From assembly GCF_900230285.1 (NCBI RefSeq), contig NZ_OCNK01000001.1, positions 558,001 to 622,000 of the forward strand: a DNA stretch of 64,000 nt, written 5' to 3'. Position numbers and translations under genes: made by a program. Below are positions 44,756 through 52,454 of this stretch, piece by piece. The notes below the pieces were generated by a model. That model made no database searches. It saw only the letters and a list, made by a program, of their open reading frames with translations, and was not told the DNA's origin. Numbering within the stretch: position 1 is the stretch's first letter; each line of letters begins with the position of its first letter. Source of the stretch: Blastococcus haudaquaticus. GTDB lineage: Bacteria > Actinomycetota > Actinomycetes > Mycobacteriales > Geodermatophilaceae.

Positions 44756-47302
44756 TCAGGTCCGGACGAACAGCCGCCGGTGCGTCGCTCCCGGAGCCGC
44801 CGACCGGACGCCCGTGCGGGCCAGGAGCCAGCTCTCCAGCCGGTCGTCCGGCAGCGGCCGGCTGACCAGGAAGCCCTGCAGCTTGTCGCAGCCCATCTCG
44901 GCCAGGAGGTTGCGGGTCAGCTCGTCCTCGACGCCCTCGGCCACGACGCGGAGACCCAGGTTGTGGGCCAGTTCGATGATCGAGCGGGCGATGAACGACT
45001 CCCCCTGGCTGGTGCTCATCCCGAGGACGAAGGACTTGTCGATCTTCACCTCGTCGATCGGCAGCTGGCGGAGCTGGGAGAGCGACGAGTAGCCGGTGCC
45101 GAAGTCGTCCATCGACAGGCGCAGGCCCAGCCCGTGGAGGTCGGCGAGCACCGTGCTGTCGCGGACCGAGTCGTCGACGACGCTGCCCTCGGTGAGCTCC
45201 AGCGTGAGCAGCTCCCCCGGCACGCGGTGCCGCTGCAGGGCTCCCCGCACGCGGTCGACGAGGTCGGGCTCGGTGAGGCTGTGGACCGAGAGGTTGACCG
45301 CGACCGACAGCGCGATGTCCTGGTCCAGCCAGCGCCGGCACCGGGCGAGCGCGAGGTCCAGGACGTGGTCGGTGACCGCGCCGATGCGGCCGATCTGCTC
45401 GGCGAGGTGGATGAAGTCGTCCGGCGCGATGGCCCCGTACCGCGGGTGCGCCCACCGCACCAGGGTCTCCACCGACACGATGTCGGAGGTCTGGGCGTCG
45501 ATGATGGGCTGGAAGACCACGCTGATCTGGCCGTCGGCCATGGCCTGCTCGAGCTCGGTACCCAGCTGCAGTCGGCGGAGGCTCTGCTGGTCGAGGACCG
45601 GGTGGTAGCTGGCCACTCCGCCGGAGTCGGCCGCGGCGAGCAGGGCGACGTCGGCCCGCTGCATGAGCATCCCGGAGTCGGCGCCGTGCACCGGCGCGGC
45701 CGCCACCCCGATGGTGAGCGTGACCTCCAGGTCCAGGCCCGCGACACGGGCCCGGGTGGAGGCGGCCTCGCGCAGCCGGCGGGCGGCCCGCTCGGTGGCC
45801 TGCAGCGAGAGCCCCGGGAGCAGGACGGCGAACTGCTCGCCCTCCATGCGGGCCAGGACGGCGGCCGGCGGCGCGTGCTCGCGGAGCAGGCCCGCCGTGA
45901 CCAGCAGCAGCTCGTCGCTGGCCGCGTGCCCGAGGGTGTCGGTGACCTCGGTGTAGTTGCCCAGCGCCGCGAGGATGAGGCCGGCGCGCGCGGCGACGGG
46001 GTCGGCGGAGAGCACCTGGTCGATCTCGGCGGCCAGGCGCTGCCGGTTCGGCAGGCCGGTCAGCCGGTCGTGGTCGGCGTCGTAGCGGATCTGGGTGAGC
46101 AGCTGCTGGTGGCGGATGGCCGCGTTGACGTGGGTGAGCATCGAGTCGAGGGCGGCGCGGTCGTTGTCGCCGAAGGAGTGGATGTCGCTCCGCCGGTCGC
46201 AGACCTCGAGGTAGCCCGGCTCCCCCGCGGCGGTCATGACTGCGGCGCCGAGCAGGTCGGAGACACCGCGGCGGTTCAGTGCCGCCGCCTCGACCTCGTC
46301 GGCGCGGGCCAGCGACACCCGCACGGGCCCGTCGGCCGAGTCGACCGCCCGGCGGCGGAAGACGTCGTCCGGGTCGCCCGGGCCGTCGTACCAGACCGCC
46401 CCGTTGTCGGCCACGACGACCATCCGGGGCTCTTCGTCCAGGTACGGGGGCAGCCACAGCGCGACCCGGTCCGCGTTGAGGAGCTCCCGGACCGCCTCCA
46501 CGATCTGGCGCGTGCCGGCCTCGTCGGGCGAGACCTGCTCGACCCGGCGGGCGAAGTCGTAGACGCGCTCGACGCTGTGCCCCTCGCGGGTCACGGCGGC
46601 GAAGCGCCGGTAGACCAGCGCCAGGGCGACGACCAGCGGGGCGATCAGCAGCCAGGCCCACGGGGTGGCGCCGACCAGCAGCAGGACCGCGAGGCCGACG
46701 ACGACGGAGACGGGGCCGATCATCAGCGCGGGGATCAGGAACGAGGCCCACAGCGTGCGGCCGGGGTACCCCTGGGTCGCGGTGATGGCGGCCGCGATGA
46801 GGACGACGCCGAGGATGCTCGCCGCCAGCACGGCGACGAGGTAGGAGACCCAGACGAGCGGCTCGGAGATGTCGCCCAGCGGCATCACCTCGAGGACCGC
46901 GACCGCGGCGCAGGCCTCCAGGACGACCACGGTGACGTTGAAGACCGACTTGGCGCGCGAGTAGCCCTGGACGAGGGAGACGATGCCGACGGCGAAGCCC
47001 CACGCCACCGCCGTCCAGGCGCCACCGACGGCGACCAGGGCCATGACGAAGGCGAGTTCGCTGGGCGACCAGGAGAAGCCCTGCTTGCGGAACTCGAAGT
47101 CGACGTTGAAGGACTCGGCGGCCACCAGACCGACGAACACGGCCAGCAGCAGGACGGGGTCCACGGCTTCGGCTCGCGGCACGAGAACCCACAGGGACAC
47201 CGGGACGGCGACGGCCAGGCCCATCCACGCGACGGTCCACGGGCTGAGTCGCAGCGGCCGGCTGGGCACGCGCTCGTCCTGCTCGGCCACTCGTACCTGC
47301 AT
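44756..47302 (-). CDS. Membrane-bound GGDEF-EAL protein (probable c-di-GMP phosphodiesterase)
   Basis: This 848-residue protein has an N-terminal block of about seven membrane helices (residues 20-250), a GAF-like sensor part, a GGDEF domain and a C-terminal EAL domain. The GGDEF site reads MEGEQF, which cannot support cyclase activity. The EAL domain has ETLVRW instead of EALxRW but keeps NLS, ELTEGS, DDFGTGYSSL, KIDKSF and EGVEDE, so hydrolysis of c-di-GMP is likely. I start it at the ATG at 47302 because a good promoter lies at 47329-47356; an in-frame TTG at 47356 would fall inside the -35 box. Confidence 0.88.
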   Translation of the reverse strand: MQVRVAEQDERVPSRPLRLSPWTVAWMGLAVAVPVSLWVLVPRAEAVDPVLLLAVFVGLVAAESFNVDFEFRKQGFSWSPSELAFVMALVAVGGAWTAVAWGFAVGIVSLVQGYSRAKSVFNVTVVVLEACAAVAVLEVMPLGDISEPLVWVSYLVAVLAASILGVVLIAAAITATQGYPGRTLWASFLIPALMIGPVSVVVGLAVLLLVGATPWAWLLIAPLVVALALVYRRFAAVTREGHSVERVYDFARRVEQVSPDEAGTRQIVEAVRELLNADRVALWLPPYLDEEPRMVVVADNGAVWYDGPGDPDDVFRRRAVDSADGPVRVSLARADEVEAAALNRRGVSDLLGAAVMTAAGEPGYLEVCDRRSDIHSFGDNDRAALDSMLTHVNAAIRHQQLLTQIRYDADHDRLTGLPNRQRLAAEIDQVLSADPVAARAGLILAALGNYTEVTDTLGHAASDELLLVTAGLLREHAPPAAVLARMEGEQFAVLLPGLSLQATERAARRLREAASTRARVAGLDLEVTLTIGVAAAPVHGADSGMLMQRADVALLAAADSGGVASYHPVLDQQSLRRLQLGTELEQAMADGQISVVFQPIIDAQTSDIVSVETLVRWAHPRYGAIAPDDFIHLAEQIGRIGAVTDHVLDLALARCRRWLDQDIALSVAVNLSVHSLTEPDLVDRVRGALQRHRVPGELLTLELTEGSVVDDSVRDSTVLADLHGLGLRLSMDDFGTGYSSLSQLRQLPIDEVKIDKSFVLGMSTSQGESFIARSIIELAHNLGLRVVAEGVEDELTRNLLAEMGCDKLQGFLVSRPLPDDRLESWLLARTGVRSAAPGATHRRLFVRT

Positions 47303-47328
47303 CTCCGCCGGGGAAGTTGGGCGCGCCG

Positions 47329-47356
47329 AGGCTAGCAGCGGGCCGCCCCTGGACAA
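47329..47356 (-). promoter_or_regulatory. Promoter of the GGDEF-EAL gene
   Basis: TTGTCC (47356-47351) and TAGCCT (47334-47329) on the minus strand are 16 bases apart. The start would be near 47322, 20 bases before the ATG. It lies behind a strong terminator, so the gene is transcribed separately from the peptide gene. Confidence 0.6.
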
Positions 47357-47393
47357 GGGTGATCGACCCGGAGTGGTGAGACGGATACCGGGC

Positions 47394-47429
47394 CCATCGG
47401 AGCCGCCGGTCTGCTGGCGGCCCCGATGG
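47394..47429 (-). terminator. Terminator of the GAKWNR peptide gene
   Basis: CCATCGGGGCCGCC pairs with GGCGGCTCCGATGG, 14 bp with one G-U, loop AGCAGACC. It begins 20 bases after the TGA of the small gene at 47450 on the same strand. This supports a real transcript covering the small frame. Confidence 0.8.
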
Positions 47430-47449
47430 ATCGGCCGGGACGGTCTAGG

Positions 47450-47557
47450 TCAGGCGGTGGTGCTGCGGTTCCACTTGGCCCCGCGGTTCCACTTGGCCCC
47501 ACGGTTCCACTTGGCTCCACGGACCTGGATCTGACCGGACTGCACGTTGCTACCCAC
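47450..47557 (-). CDS. 35-residue peptide with three GAKWNR repeats
   Basis: The predicted peptide starts GSNVQSGQIQV and then has RGAKWNR repeated three times, ending STTA. It is strongly basic, with three tryptophans. The 18-base DNA repeats differ only at third codon positions (GGA/GGG/GGG and CGT/CGC/CGC), which argues for selection on the peptide. The GTG at 47557 follows GGAGG by four bases; a TATATG box lies at 47606-47601, and a good terminator follows. A longer reading of 75 residues from a TTG at 47677 has no ribosome binding site. I know no function; it could be a secreted, signalling or membrane-active peptide. Confidence 0.45.
   Translation of the reverse strand: MGSNVQSGQIQVRGAKWNRGAKWNRGAKWNRSTTA
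47465..47518 (-). repeat. Three 18-base tandem repeats (GAKWNR codons)
   Basis: The unit GCGGTTCCACTTGGCCCC on the plus strand occurs three times without gaps, with two substitutions in the third copy, all silent in the reading frame of the small peptide. An alternative role as a binding array for a protein is not excluded. Confidence 0.85.
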
Positions 47558-47766
47558 GACGCCTCCAAAGGCATGAGAAATGACCGCGATCTGCGGCAGC
47601 CATATACGCGCGGGGGCAGAGCGTCGTTCAGTACGGACCGCGCTGGAGACATTGCTTCCCGTCACCCGAATGGACAAGCATCGAAGATCACGACCGGGTG
47701 AACGGCACTCGCGTCGTCGCTCTGCGTAAACGAATCAGGACTCGAAGTCATCGAACGGGTGACGGC
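47558..47766. other. Lower-GC gap upstream of the GAKWNR peptide
   Basis: This 209-base stretch between the small peptide and the 701-residue gene is visibly less GC-rich than its neighbours. It carries GTCACCCG at 47660, CGGGTGA at 47694 and CGGGTGAC at 47757, in mixed orientation. No gene is supported; a promoter for the peptide is expected here. Confidence 0.4.
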
Positions 47767-49872
47767 TCAGTCAAACTGCCGTCCGGTCGACTTCGGCCCG
47801 CCCAGACCTTCGAGCACCACTCGCCACCGCTCCGGGGAGATCGGCGGGTCCGGGTCGCCCAGCACGCCCGACGTCCGCCGGTAGGCCGCCTCGGCCTGCG
47901 CTCTCGCGGCGTCGACGCGGGCACTCAGGTCGGGAGGGAGCGTGGCGACGACGTCTGCTCCCGCTACGTCCTCGCCGTAGCGCAACCCTCTGTCGGGCCC
48001 CTGGGTGAAGGTTCCGTCGGCGTTCAGCAGTGGCGGGCCGACGACCTTCAGCCCGTCGGCGATCACGGACACCAGCGGGACGCGGGAGAACGAGGCCACC
48101 TCCAGCACCAGCCCGGCCGAGAAGTTCCAGACCAGCGCCCGCTGCTGCGCCGCGTGCTCGAGCTCGTAGCCGTCCAGTGCATGGCTCAGCCGCTGCCCGT
48201 ACTCCTGGACGGCCACGTAGGCCCCCGGAACGGCGAAGAGGGGCAGTGGTTCGGCCCGGCTGCTGCCCGCGAGGTCGTGGGACTGACCGGCGACCCATGA
48301 CGTGAGTGCTCCCTCGACCGTGGCGGCCGCCTGCCGGTCCACGGTCAGGTAGCCCAGTCCCTGGATGAGGTGGCGCGGCCCGTCCCCGCCGCCCTCGCCC
48401 GCCGCCGACGCGAGCGCGGCAGCCGCCACCTCCACGCGGGCGGCCACCGCACGACCCAGGGCCGGCGCGAGACTCTCGACCGTTCCCCGGTCCGCCGCCC
48501 AGTCCCGCGGACTCGCCTCGGGCAGTCCCCCGCCCACGGCTTCGAGGGCGTACCGGACGGCCTGCTCACCGGCTACTCCGGGCGCGACAGCGGCGTTCTC
48601 GATCACCCGGCCCAGCGCGGCGGCGTCGTCGGCCCAGCTGCGGCCCAGGAGCACGACCCAGGCATCGGGGGACCCCAGGAGCGCAGCGGCCGCGCCGGCA
48701 TCGCCACTGCGGGCCAGGGAACCGACCACCAGGGGGAGCGGATCATCGCGCCGGGTTCCGCGCGCCCCGAGATGGACGGAGACGCGGTCGGCGGCGGCCG
48801 CCCCCGCCCAGTCGCGGGTCATCACGTGCTCGCGGGCGACGATCTGGCGGCCCCACGCAGCCACGGTGGACGCCCCTGGCCCGTTGGATCCAGCGCGCGC
48901 GGCCAGGACCGCGCCCATCCCGACTGCCACGAGGTCGGCTTCGATGGTCTCGTCCCGGGCACGCACGAGCGGTGCTGCCAGAAGTGCACCCACTCGCGGG
49001 TCCGTGCCCTCACCCACGGCACCGAGCGAGGAGGACAGCAGACGTGCGACTGCGCTCGACGGCCCGTGCACGTCGTCCCCGAATGCTCCATCGCCCAGGA
49101 GTCTGAGGGCGGCGCGGAGCCCATCGGCGCCCAGGCCGAGCAGCAGCGCCTGCGCGAAGGGCGCGGACCCGGCAAGGAGCAGGTGGTCCTGCGCGACGTC
49201 GTTGCACGACGAGTCGTCGGCGAGCAGCGCACGAGCCACGACCACGCCGCGGCGGCTCAGGTGGGGGTCTCCCCAGCCCGGCAGCTCCGCGGCGAGGTGG
49301 ACGGCCACCCGGTCGCCGTCGCCGGCGCGGCCGGTGCCGCCCAGCGGACGGCTCGCGTCGGCCAGCACCCTGGCAGTCGCTGCCGCGTCCTCGGCGAGCG
49401 CCTCGAGCACCGCCTCGTGCCTGCGGCGCCGGGCGGCGTCGGCTGCCTCGACCTCGGCCACGATCCCGGCCCACCCCCCGCCTCCGGTCATGACGGCGAC
49501 CTGGGGGTCCGCCAGGTCCCCCAGGCGCAGCTGGGCGGATCGGAAGTCCTCGTCCTGCTCGTCGCGGAGCAGCTCGACCCGCCGTCGCGCATCCCGCAGC
49601 GCCTCCGCATGACTGCTCAGCCGTCCCGCCGCGGTGAGCACCGCCGCCGTCGACGTGCCGGCCAGTCCGGCGACGCGGGCGATCTGGCCCGTCGCTGCCA
49701 CCGCGTCGTCGCCCACCCAGCCGGAGACCGAGGCGCCCGGGCCGTGCAACCGGTCGTCCACGCCGGCCAGGTGGAAGGCGGCACCCGCGAGGTCGCGGAC
49801 CAGGTCGTCGACGGCGCCGGGATCCCCCGGGGGCATGTCGAGGGGCACGGGGCCGGGGAGCACGACCGTCAC
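47767..49872 (-). CDS. Large protein with WXG100-like N-terminus, possible type VII secretion substrate
   Basis: This 701-residue protein has no signal peptide. The first 130 residues are helical with SGWVGDDAVAATGQI, a WxG-like turn, and a heptad-rich LRDARRRVELLRDEQDEDFR helix, resembling WXG100/PPE-type N-termini. The remaining 550 residues are mainly Ala/Leu/Gly/Val-rich helices; a likeness to large DUF6571-type actinobacterial proteins is from memory only. The GTG at 49872 overlaps the stop of the 94-residue gene (GTGA), so the two form a pair. No toxin motif was recognised. Confidence 0.6.
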   Translation of the reverse strand: MTVVLPGPVPLDMPPGDPGAVDDLVRDLAGAAFHLAGVDDRLHGPGASVSGWVGDDAVAATGQIARVAGLAGTSTAAVLTAAGRLSSHAEALRDARRRVELLRDEQDEDFRSAQLRLGDLADPQVAVMTGGGGWAGIVAEVEAADAARRRRHEAVLEALAEDAAATARVLADASRPLGGTGRAGDGDRVAVHLAAELPGWGDPHLSRRGVVVARALLADDSSCNDVAQDHLLLAGSAPFAQALLLGLGADGLRAALRLLGDGAFGDDVHGPSSAVARLLSSSLGAVGEGTDPRVGALLAAPLVRARDETIEADLVAVGMGAVLAARAGSNGPGASTVAAWGRQIVAREHVMTRDWAGAAAADRVSVHLGARGTRRDDPLPLVVGSLARSGDAGAAAALLGSPDAWVVLLGRSWADDAAALGRVIENAAVAPGVAGEQAVRYALEAVGGGLPEASPRDWAADRGTVESLAPALGRAVAARVEVAAAALASAAGEGGGDGPRHLIQGLGYLTVDRQAAATVEGALTSWVAGQSHDLAGSSRAEPLPLFAVPGAYVAVQEYGQRLSHALDGYELEHAAQQRALVWNFSAGLVLEVASFSRVPLVSVIADGLKVVGPPLLNADGTFTQGPDRGLRYGEDVAGADVVATLPPDLSARVDAARAQAEAAYRRTSGVLGDPDPPISPERWRVVLEGLGGPKSTGRQFD

Positions 49873-50153
49873 CGGGCACGCGTCCCGCGGTCCGGGTCGA
49901 GCAGCGCTCGGTCGAGGTCCACCCAGGAGTCGGCGACCGCGGCCACCGTGCCGGCCAGCCACTCGAGCTCGCCCGCGAGGGCCTGGCCCACCATGCGCTG
50001 CACGTCGAGGAACGCCTCGACACCGGCCTGCAGCGCCGCCCCGACGTCCCCCGGCCGGTCGAGCCGGGGTGCGATCTGCGCGGCCTCCGCCGCGACGTCG
50101 CGCAGGCTGCCGGCGAGTGCGTGCACCTCGACGGTGGGCATCTCGATGGACAT
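49869..50153 (-). CDS. Small helical protein, possible WXG100/EspC-like partner
   Basis: This 94-residue protein starts MSIEMPTVEVHALAGSLRDV and is predicted to be two helices, with ELEWLAGTVAAVADSW in the second. Its size and layout fit the small partners of type VII secretion substrates, though the exact WXG motif is absent. It overlaps the 701-residue gene by four bases. There is no Shine-Dalgarno; an internal ATG at codon 5 is an alternative start. Function unproven. Confidence 0.55.
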   Translation of the reverse strand: MSIEMPTVEVHALAGSLRDVAAEAAQIAPRLDRPGDVGAALQAGVEAFLDVQRMVGQALAGELEWLAGTVAAVADSWVDLDRALLDPDRGTRAR

Positions 50154-50235
50154 GGGCGCAGTGTGGTCGAGCGGACGGCTCGCGCGGGAGCGCCGTCCAC
50201 AGGCGCCGCCGCCGGACGCGCCGCCACCCGATCGG

Positions 50236-50266
50236 GTGTCCACAGTGTCCACAGATCCTGTCCACA
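50236..50266 (+). promoter_or_regulatory. Three DnaA-box-like sites in a divergent promoter region
   Basis: GTGTCCACA at 50236 and 50245 and CTGTCCACA at 50258 each differ by one base from the actinobacterial DnaA box TTGTCCACA. They lie between the divergent starts at 50153 and 50304. A TGGACA in the other orientation follows at 50272. Confidence 0.45.
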
Positions 50267-50303
50267 GGCAGTGGACAGCGCTTCGCGCACCTACGCTGCC
50301 CGC

Positions 50304-50735
50304 GTGCGGAGGGACGGCAGGAACGGCGAGTGCGGCTCGACGTTGCCCTTCGTGCTCGTCTGCTGGCTCGTCGCGGCGCTGATGGCGTTCGGTGCGATCG
50401 CGGCCTCCGACGCCTTCCTGGAGCAGCAGGAGGTCCAGTCGGTGTGCGACGGGGCGGCCCTGGCGGCCGCGAACCGCACGGCCGAGGACGTCGTCTACAG
50501 CGTGGGGGTCGGCAGCGAACTGCCGCTGACCCGGGCGACGGCGCAGGCGGCGGTGGCCGACCAGCTCGGCGACGGCGGCACGGAGCTCGACACGTGGTCG
50601 GCGGAGACCGACGGCGCGGAGGTCACCGTCCGCTGCACCCGCTATGCGGACATCGCCTTCGGCTGGCTCTTCCTCGGCGGGGAGCAGCTCGAGCGCACGG
50701 CCGTCGCGAGCGCCCGCGCGCCGACCCTGCCCTGA
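50304..50735 (+). CDS. TadE/TadG-like pilus-assembly protein
   Basis: This 143-residue protein has a basic start (RRDGRNGECGSTLPF) and then a single membrane helix (VLVCWLVAALMAFGAIAAS). After it comes the Tad signature: a hydrophobic helix turning into DAFLEQQEVQSVCDGAALAA with A-A-N repeats. It corresponds to the small TadE/G-like proteins of actinobacterial Flp pilus loci, although no other tad gene is in the window. GTG start at 50304 with a TACGCT box seven bases before it, so it may be leaderless. A perfect terminator follows. Confidence 0.7.
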   Translation: MRRDGRNGECGSTLPFVLVCWLVAALMAFGAIAASDAFLEQQEVQSVCDGAALAAANRTAEDVVYSVGVGSELPLTRATAQAAVADQLGDGGTELDTWSAETDGAEVTVRCTRYADIAFGWLFLGGEQLERTAVASARAPTLP

Positions 50736-50742
50736 ACGGGCG

Positions 50743-50777
50743 AGCGGCCCCCGACCTGGAGGGTCGGGGGCCGCTCG
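50743..50777 (+). terminator. Perfect hairpin terminator after the TadE/G-like gene
   Basis: GAGCGGCCCCCGACC pairs over 15 bp with GGTCGGGGGCCGCTC, loop TGGAG, beginning 8 bases after the stop. It lies just before tRNA-Tyr on the opposite strand and could also stop tRNA read-through. Confidence 0.85.
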
Positions 50778-50787
50778 TACCGGGCGT

Positions 50788-50868
50788 GGCGGGTGAAGGA
50801 TTCGAACCTTCGTAGGCTAAGCCGACGGATTTACAGTCCGCTCCCATTGGCCACTCGGGCAACCCGCC
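50788..50868 (-). tRNA. tRNA-Tyr (anticodon GTA)
   Basis: The 81-base tRNA begins GGCGGGTTGCCCGAGTGGCC on the minus strand. The anticodon loop CTGTAAA contains GTA, and a long variable arm typical of tyrosine tRNA precedes the T arm GAAGGTTCGAATCCTTC. It is on the minus strand between two plus-strand genes. Confidence 0.96.
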
Positions 50869-50959
50869 GTGCGGTGGTACCGGAGCAGCGTACAAGAACG
50901 GCGGACGCGTTCCTCGGAAACCCCCGGGGCGCGATCCGCCCAGGGGAAAGGGAAGAGCC

Positions 50960-51451
50960 ATGGCCGACGCGTCCTTCGACGTCGTGAGCAAGATCGACCG
51001 CCAGGAGGTCGACAACGCCCTCAACCAGGCCGGCAAGGAACTGTCGCAGCGCTTCGACTTCCGCGGCACCAACGCCACCATCGCGTGGGCCGGCGAGGAC
51101 GGCGTCTCGCTGCAGGCCGACACCGAGGAGCGCGTGGTCGCCGCCCTCGAGGTGTTCAAGGAGAAGCTGATCAAGCGCAGCATCTCGCTGAAGGTCCTCG
51201 ACGCCGGCGAACCGCAGGCCTCGGGCAAGGTCTACAAGATCGGTGCCACCATCAAGCAGGGCATCGAGTCCGACGTCGCCAAGAAGATCGCCAAGCTGAT
51301 CCGGGACGAGGGGCCGAAGGGCGTCCAGGCGCAGATCCAGGGCGACCAGCTCCGCGTGAGCGGGAAGAAGCGTGACGACCTGCAGGCGGTGCAGCAGCTA
51401 CTGAAGGGCGCCGACCTCGACGTCGCCCTGCAGTTCGACAACTACCGCTGA
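50960..51451 (+). CDS. yajQ: YajQ family c-di-GMP/nucleotide-binding protein
   Basis: This 163-residue protein is the full family length with two ferredoxin-like halves. It starts [20 protein letters not shown] and has [16 protein letters not shown] and [20 protein letters not shown]. YajQ proteins bind c-di-GMP in Xanthomonas and were also reported to bind nucleic acid. The ATG at 50960 follows GGGAAGAG. The gene lies a few kb from the GGDEF-EAL gene, which may be coincidence. Two overlapping hairpins follow the stop. Confidence 0.93.
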   Translation: MADASFDVVSKIDRQEVDNALNQAGKELSQRFDFRGTNATIAWAGEDGVSLQADTEERVVAALEVFKEKLIKRSISLKVLDAGEPQASGKVYKIGATIKQGIESDVAKKIAKLIRDEGPKGVQAQIQGDQLRVSGKKRDDLQAVQQLLKGADLDVALQFDNYR

Positions 51452-51457
51452 CGTGAT

Positions 51458-51496
51458 GAGCCTCCGGACGGCCCCTCGGGCCCCGTCCGGAGGCTC
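51458..51496 (+). terminator. Hairpin terminator after yajQ
   Basis: GAGCCTCCGGACGG pairs with CCGTCCGGAGGCTC (14 bp) around a C/G-rich loop, 7 bases after the yajQ stop. Its 3' arm is also the 5' arm of repeat copy 5. Confidence 0.8.
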
Positions 51497-51534
51497 GCCG
51501 CGAGCGAGCGAGCGGTGAGAGGGACGGGGTCCTT
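51478..51534 (+). repeat. Dispersed hairpin repeat, copy 5
   Basis: CCCCGTCC (51481-51488) pairs with GGACGGGG (51522-51529), centre CGCCGCGAGCGAGCGAGCGG, end GGTCCTT. It follows yajQ in the plus direction and is the most complete copy in the window. Confidence 0.7.
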
Positions 51535-51537
51535 CGA

Positions 51538-51560
51538 CCGCCCCGGGGAACCAGGGGCGG
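51538..51560 (-). terminator. Small hairpin downstream of htpX
   Basis: CCGCCCC pairs with GGGGCGG around GGGGAACCA, 18 bases after the htpX stop on the minus strand. It is a plausible terminator for htpX facing the yajQ terminator. Confidence 0.5.
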
Positions 51561-51578
51561 GGCCGAGGGGGTCCTTCC

Positions 51579-52454
51579 TCAGCCTTGCCCGAGCTCCCCG
51601 GCCATGCCCTCCAGCCGGGCGATCCGCTCCGGCATCGGGGGGTGCGACGCGAACATCGACGCCATGCCCTGCCCCCGGAACGGGTTGGCGATCATCAGGT
51701 GGCTCTGGGTGACCAGTCGGTCCTCCTGCGGCAGGGGCAGCGCGGTGGCGCCGTGCTCGATCTTGCGCAGCGCGCTCGCCAGCGCCATCGGGTCGCCGGA
51801 CAGCACCGCTCCGGACGCGTCGGCCTGGAACTCGCGGCTGCGGCTGACCGCCATCTGCACGAGCCCGGCGGCGAGCGGACCGAGGAGCATCAGCAGCAGG
51901 CCGCCGAGGACGTTCCCGCCGCCGCGGTCGTCGGAGCGGCCGCCGAACAGCGACGCGAACATCGCCATGTGCGCCAGGTAGGTGATCACCGTCGCCATCG
52001 CCCCGGCGACGGAGCTGATCAGGATGTCGCGGTTGTAGACGTGGGACAGCTCGTGCGCGAGCACGCCGCGCAGCTCCCGTCGGTCGAGCAGCTCGAGGAT
52101 GCCCTGGGTCACGCAGACCGCGGCGTTGCGCGGGTTGCGGCCGGTCGCGAAGGCATTGGGCTGGGTGGTCGGGCTGACGTAGAGGCGCGGCATCGGCTGC
52201 CGGGCCTCGGTGGCCAGCTCGCGCACCATCGCGTACAGCTGCGGCGCCTGCGTCTCGGTGACCGGGAAGGCGCGCATGGCGCGCAGGGCCAGCTTGTCGG
52301 AGTTGACGTACGCGTAGCCGTTGACGCCGAGAGCGACGACCAGGGCGATGAGCAGACCCTGGCGCCCGCCGATCAGGGAGCCGGCCGTCAGGATGAGGCC
52401 GCCCATGAGCCCGAGGAGGACGGCGGTCTTCAGTCCGTTGCTCCAGCGCTGCAC
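51579..52454 (-). CDS. htpX: Membrane zinc protease HtpX (M48)
   Basis: This 291-residue protease is involved in quality control of membrane proteins. It has two N-terminal helices (residues 10-50), the zinc site H134-E135-x-x-H138 in [13 protein letters not shown], two further helices, and the third ligand region [17 protein letters not shown]. The GTG at 52454 ([18 protein letters not shown]) is chosen because the family starts just before the first helix; no strong ribosome binding site is seen. It is divergent from korA. Confidence 0.93.
   Translation of the reverse strand: MQRWSNGLKTAVLLGLMGGLILTAGSLIGGRQGLLIALVVALGVNGYAYVNSDKLALRAMRAFPVTETQAPQLYAMVRELATEARQPMPRLYVSPTTQPNAFATGRNPRNAAVCVTQGILELLDRRELRGVLAHELSHVYNRDILISSVAGAMATVITYLAHMAMFASLFGGRSDDRGGGNVLGGLLLMLLGPLAAGLVQMAVSRSREFQADASGAVLSGDPMALASALRKIEHGATALPLPQEDRLVTQSHLMIANPFRGQGMASMFASHPPMPERIARLEGMAGELGQG

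Noticed and set aside
47303-47356. TTG at 47356 as start of the GGDEF-EAL protein
   Set aside because: It overlaps the -35 box of a good promoter (TTGTCC-16-TAGCCT), so it would not be on the mRNA. The ATG at 47302 is downstream of the predicted start site.
47465-47518. The three 18-base repeats as a CRISPR array
   Set aside because: Units are contiguous with no spacers and are too short; no cas gene is near.
47450-47557. GAKWNR peptide as a tryptophan attenuator leader
   Set aside because: The tryptophans are six residues apart rather than adjacent, no alternative hairpin competes with the terminator, and the next gene is not an amino acid biosynthesis gene.
50304-50735. A complete tad pilus locus
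   Set aside because: Only one small TadE/G-like gene is present; no tadA, tadB, tadC or flp gene is in the window.
51458-51560. An insertion sequence between yajQ and htpX
   Set aside because: The repeats are short hairpins with no transposase frame and no target duplication; terminators explain them.
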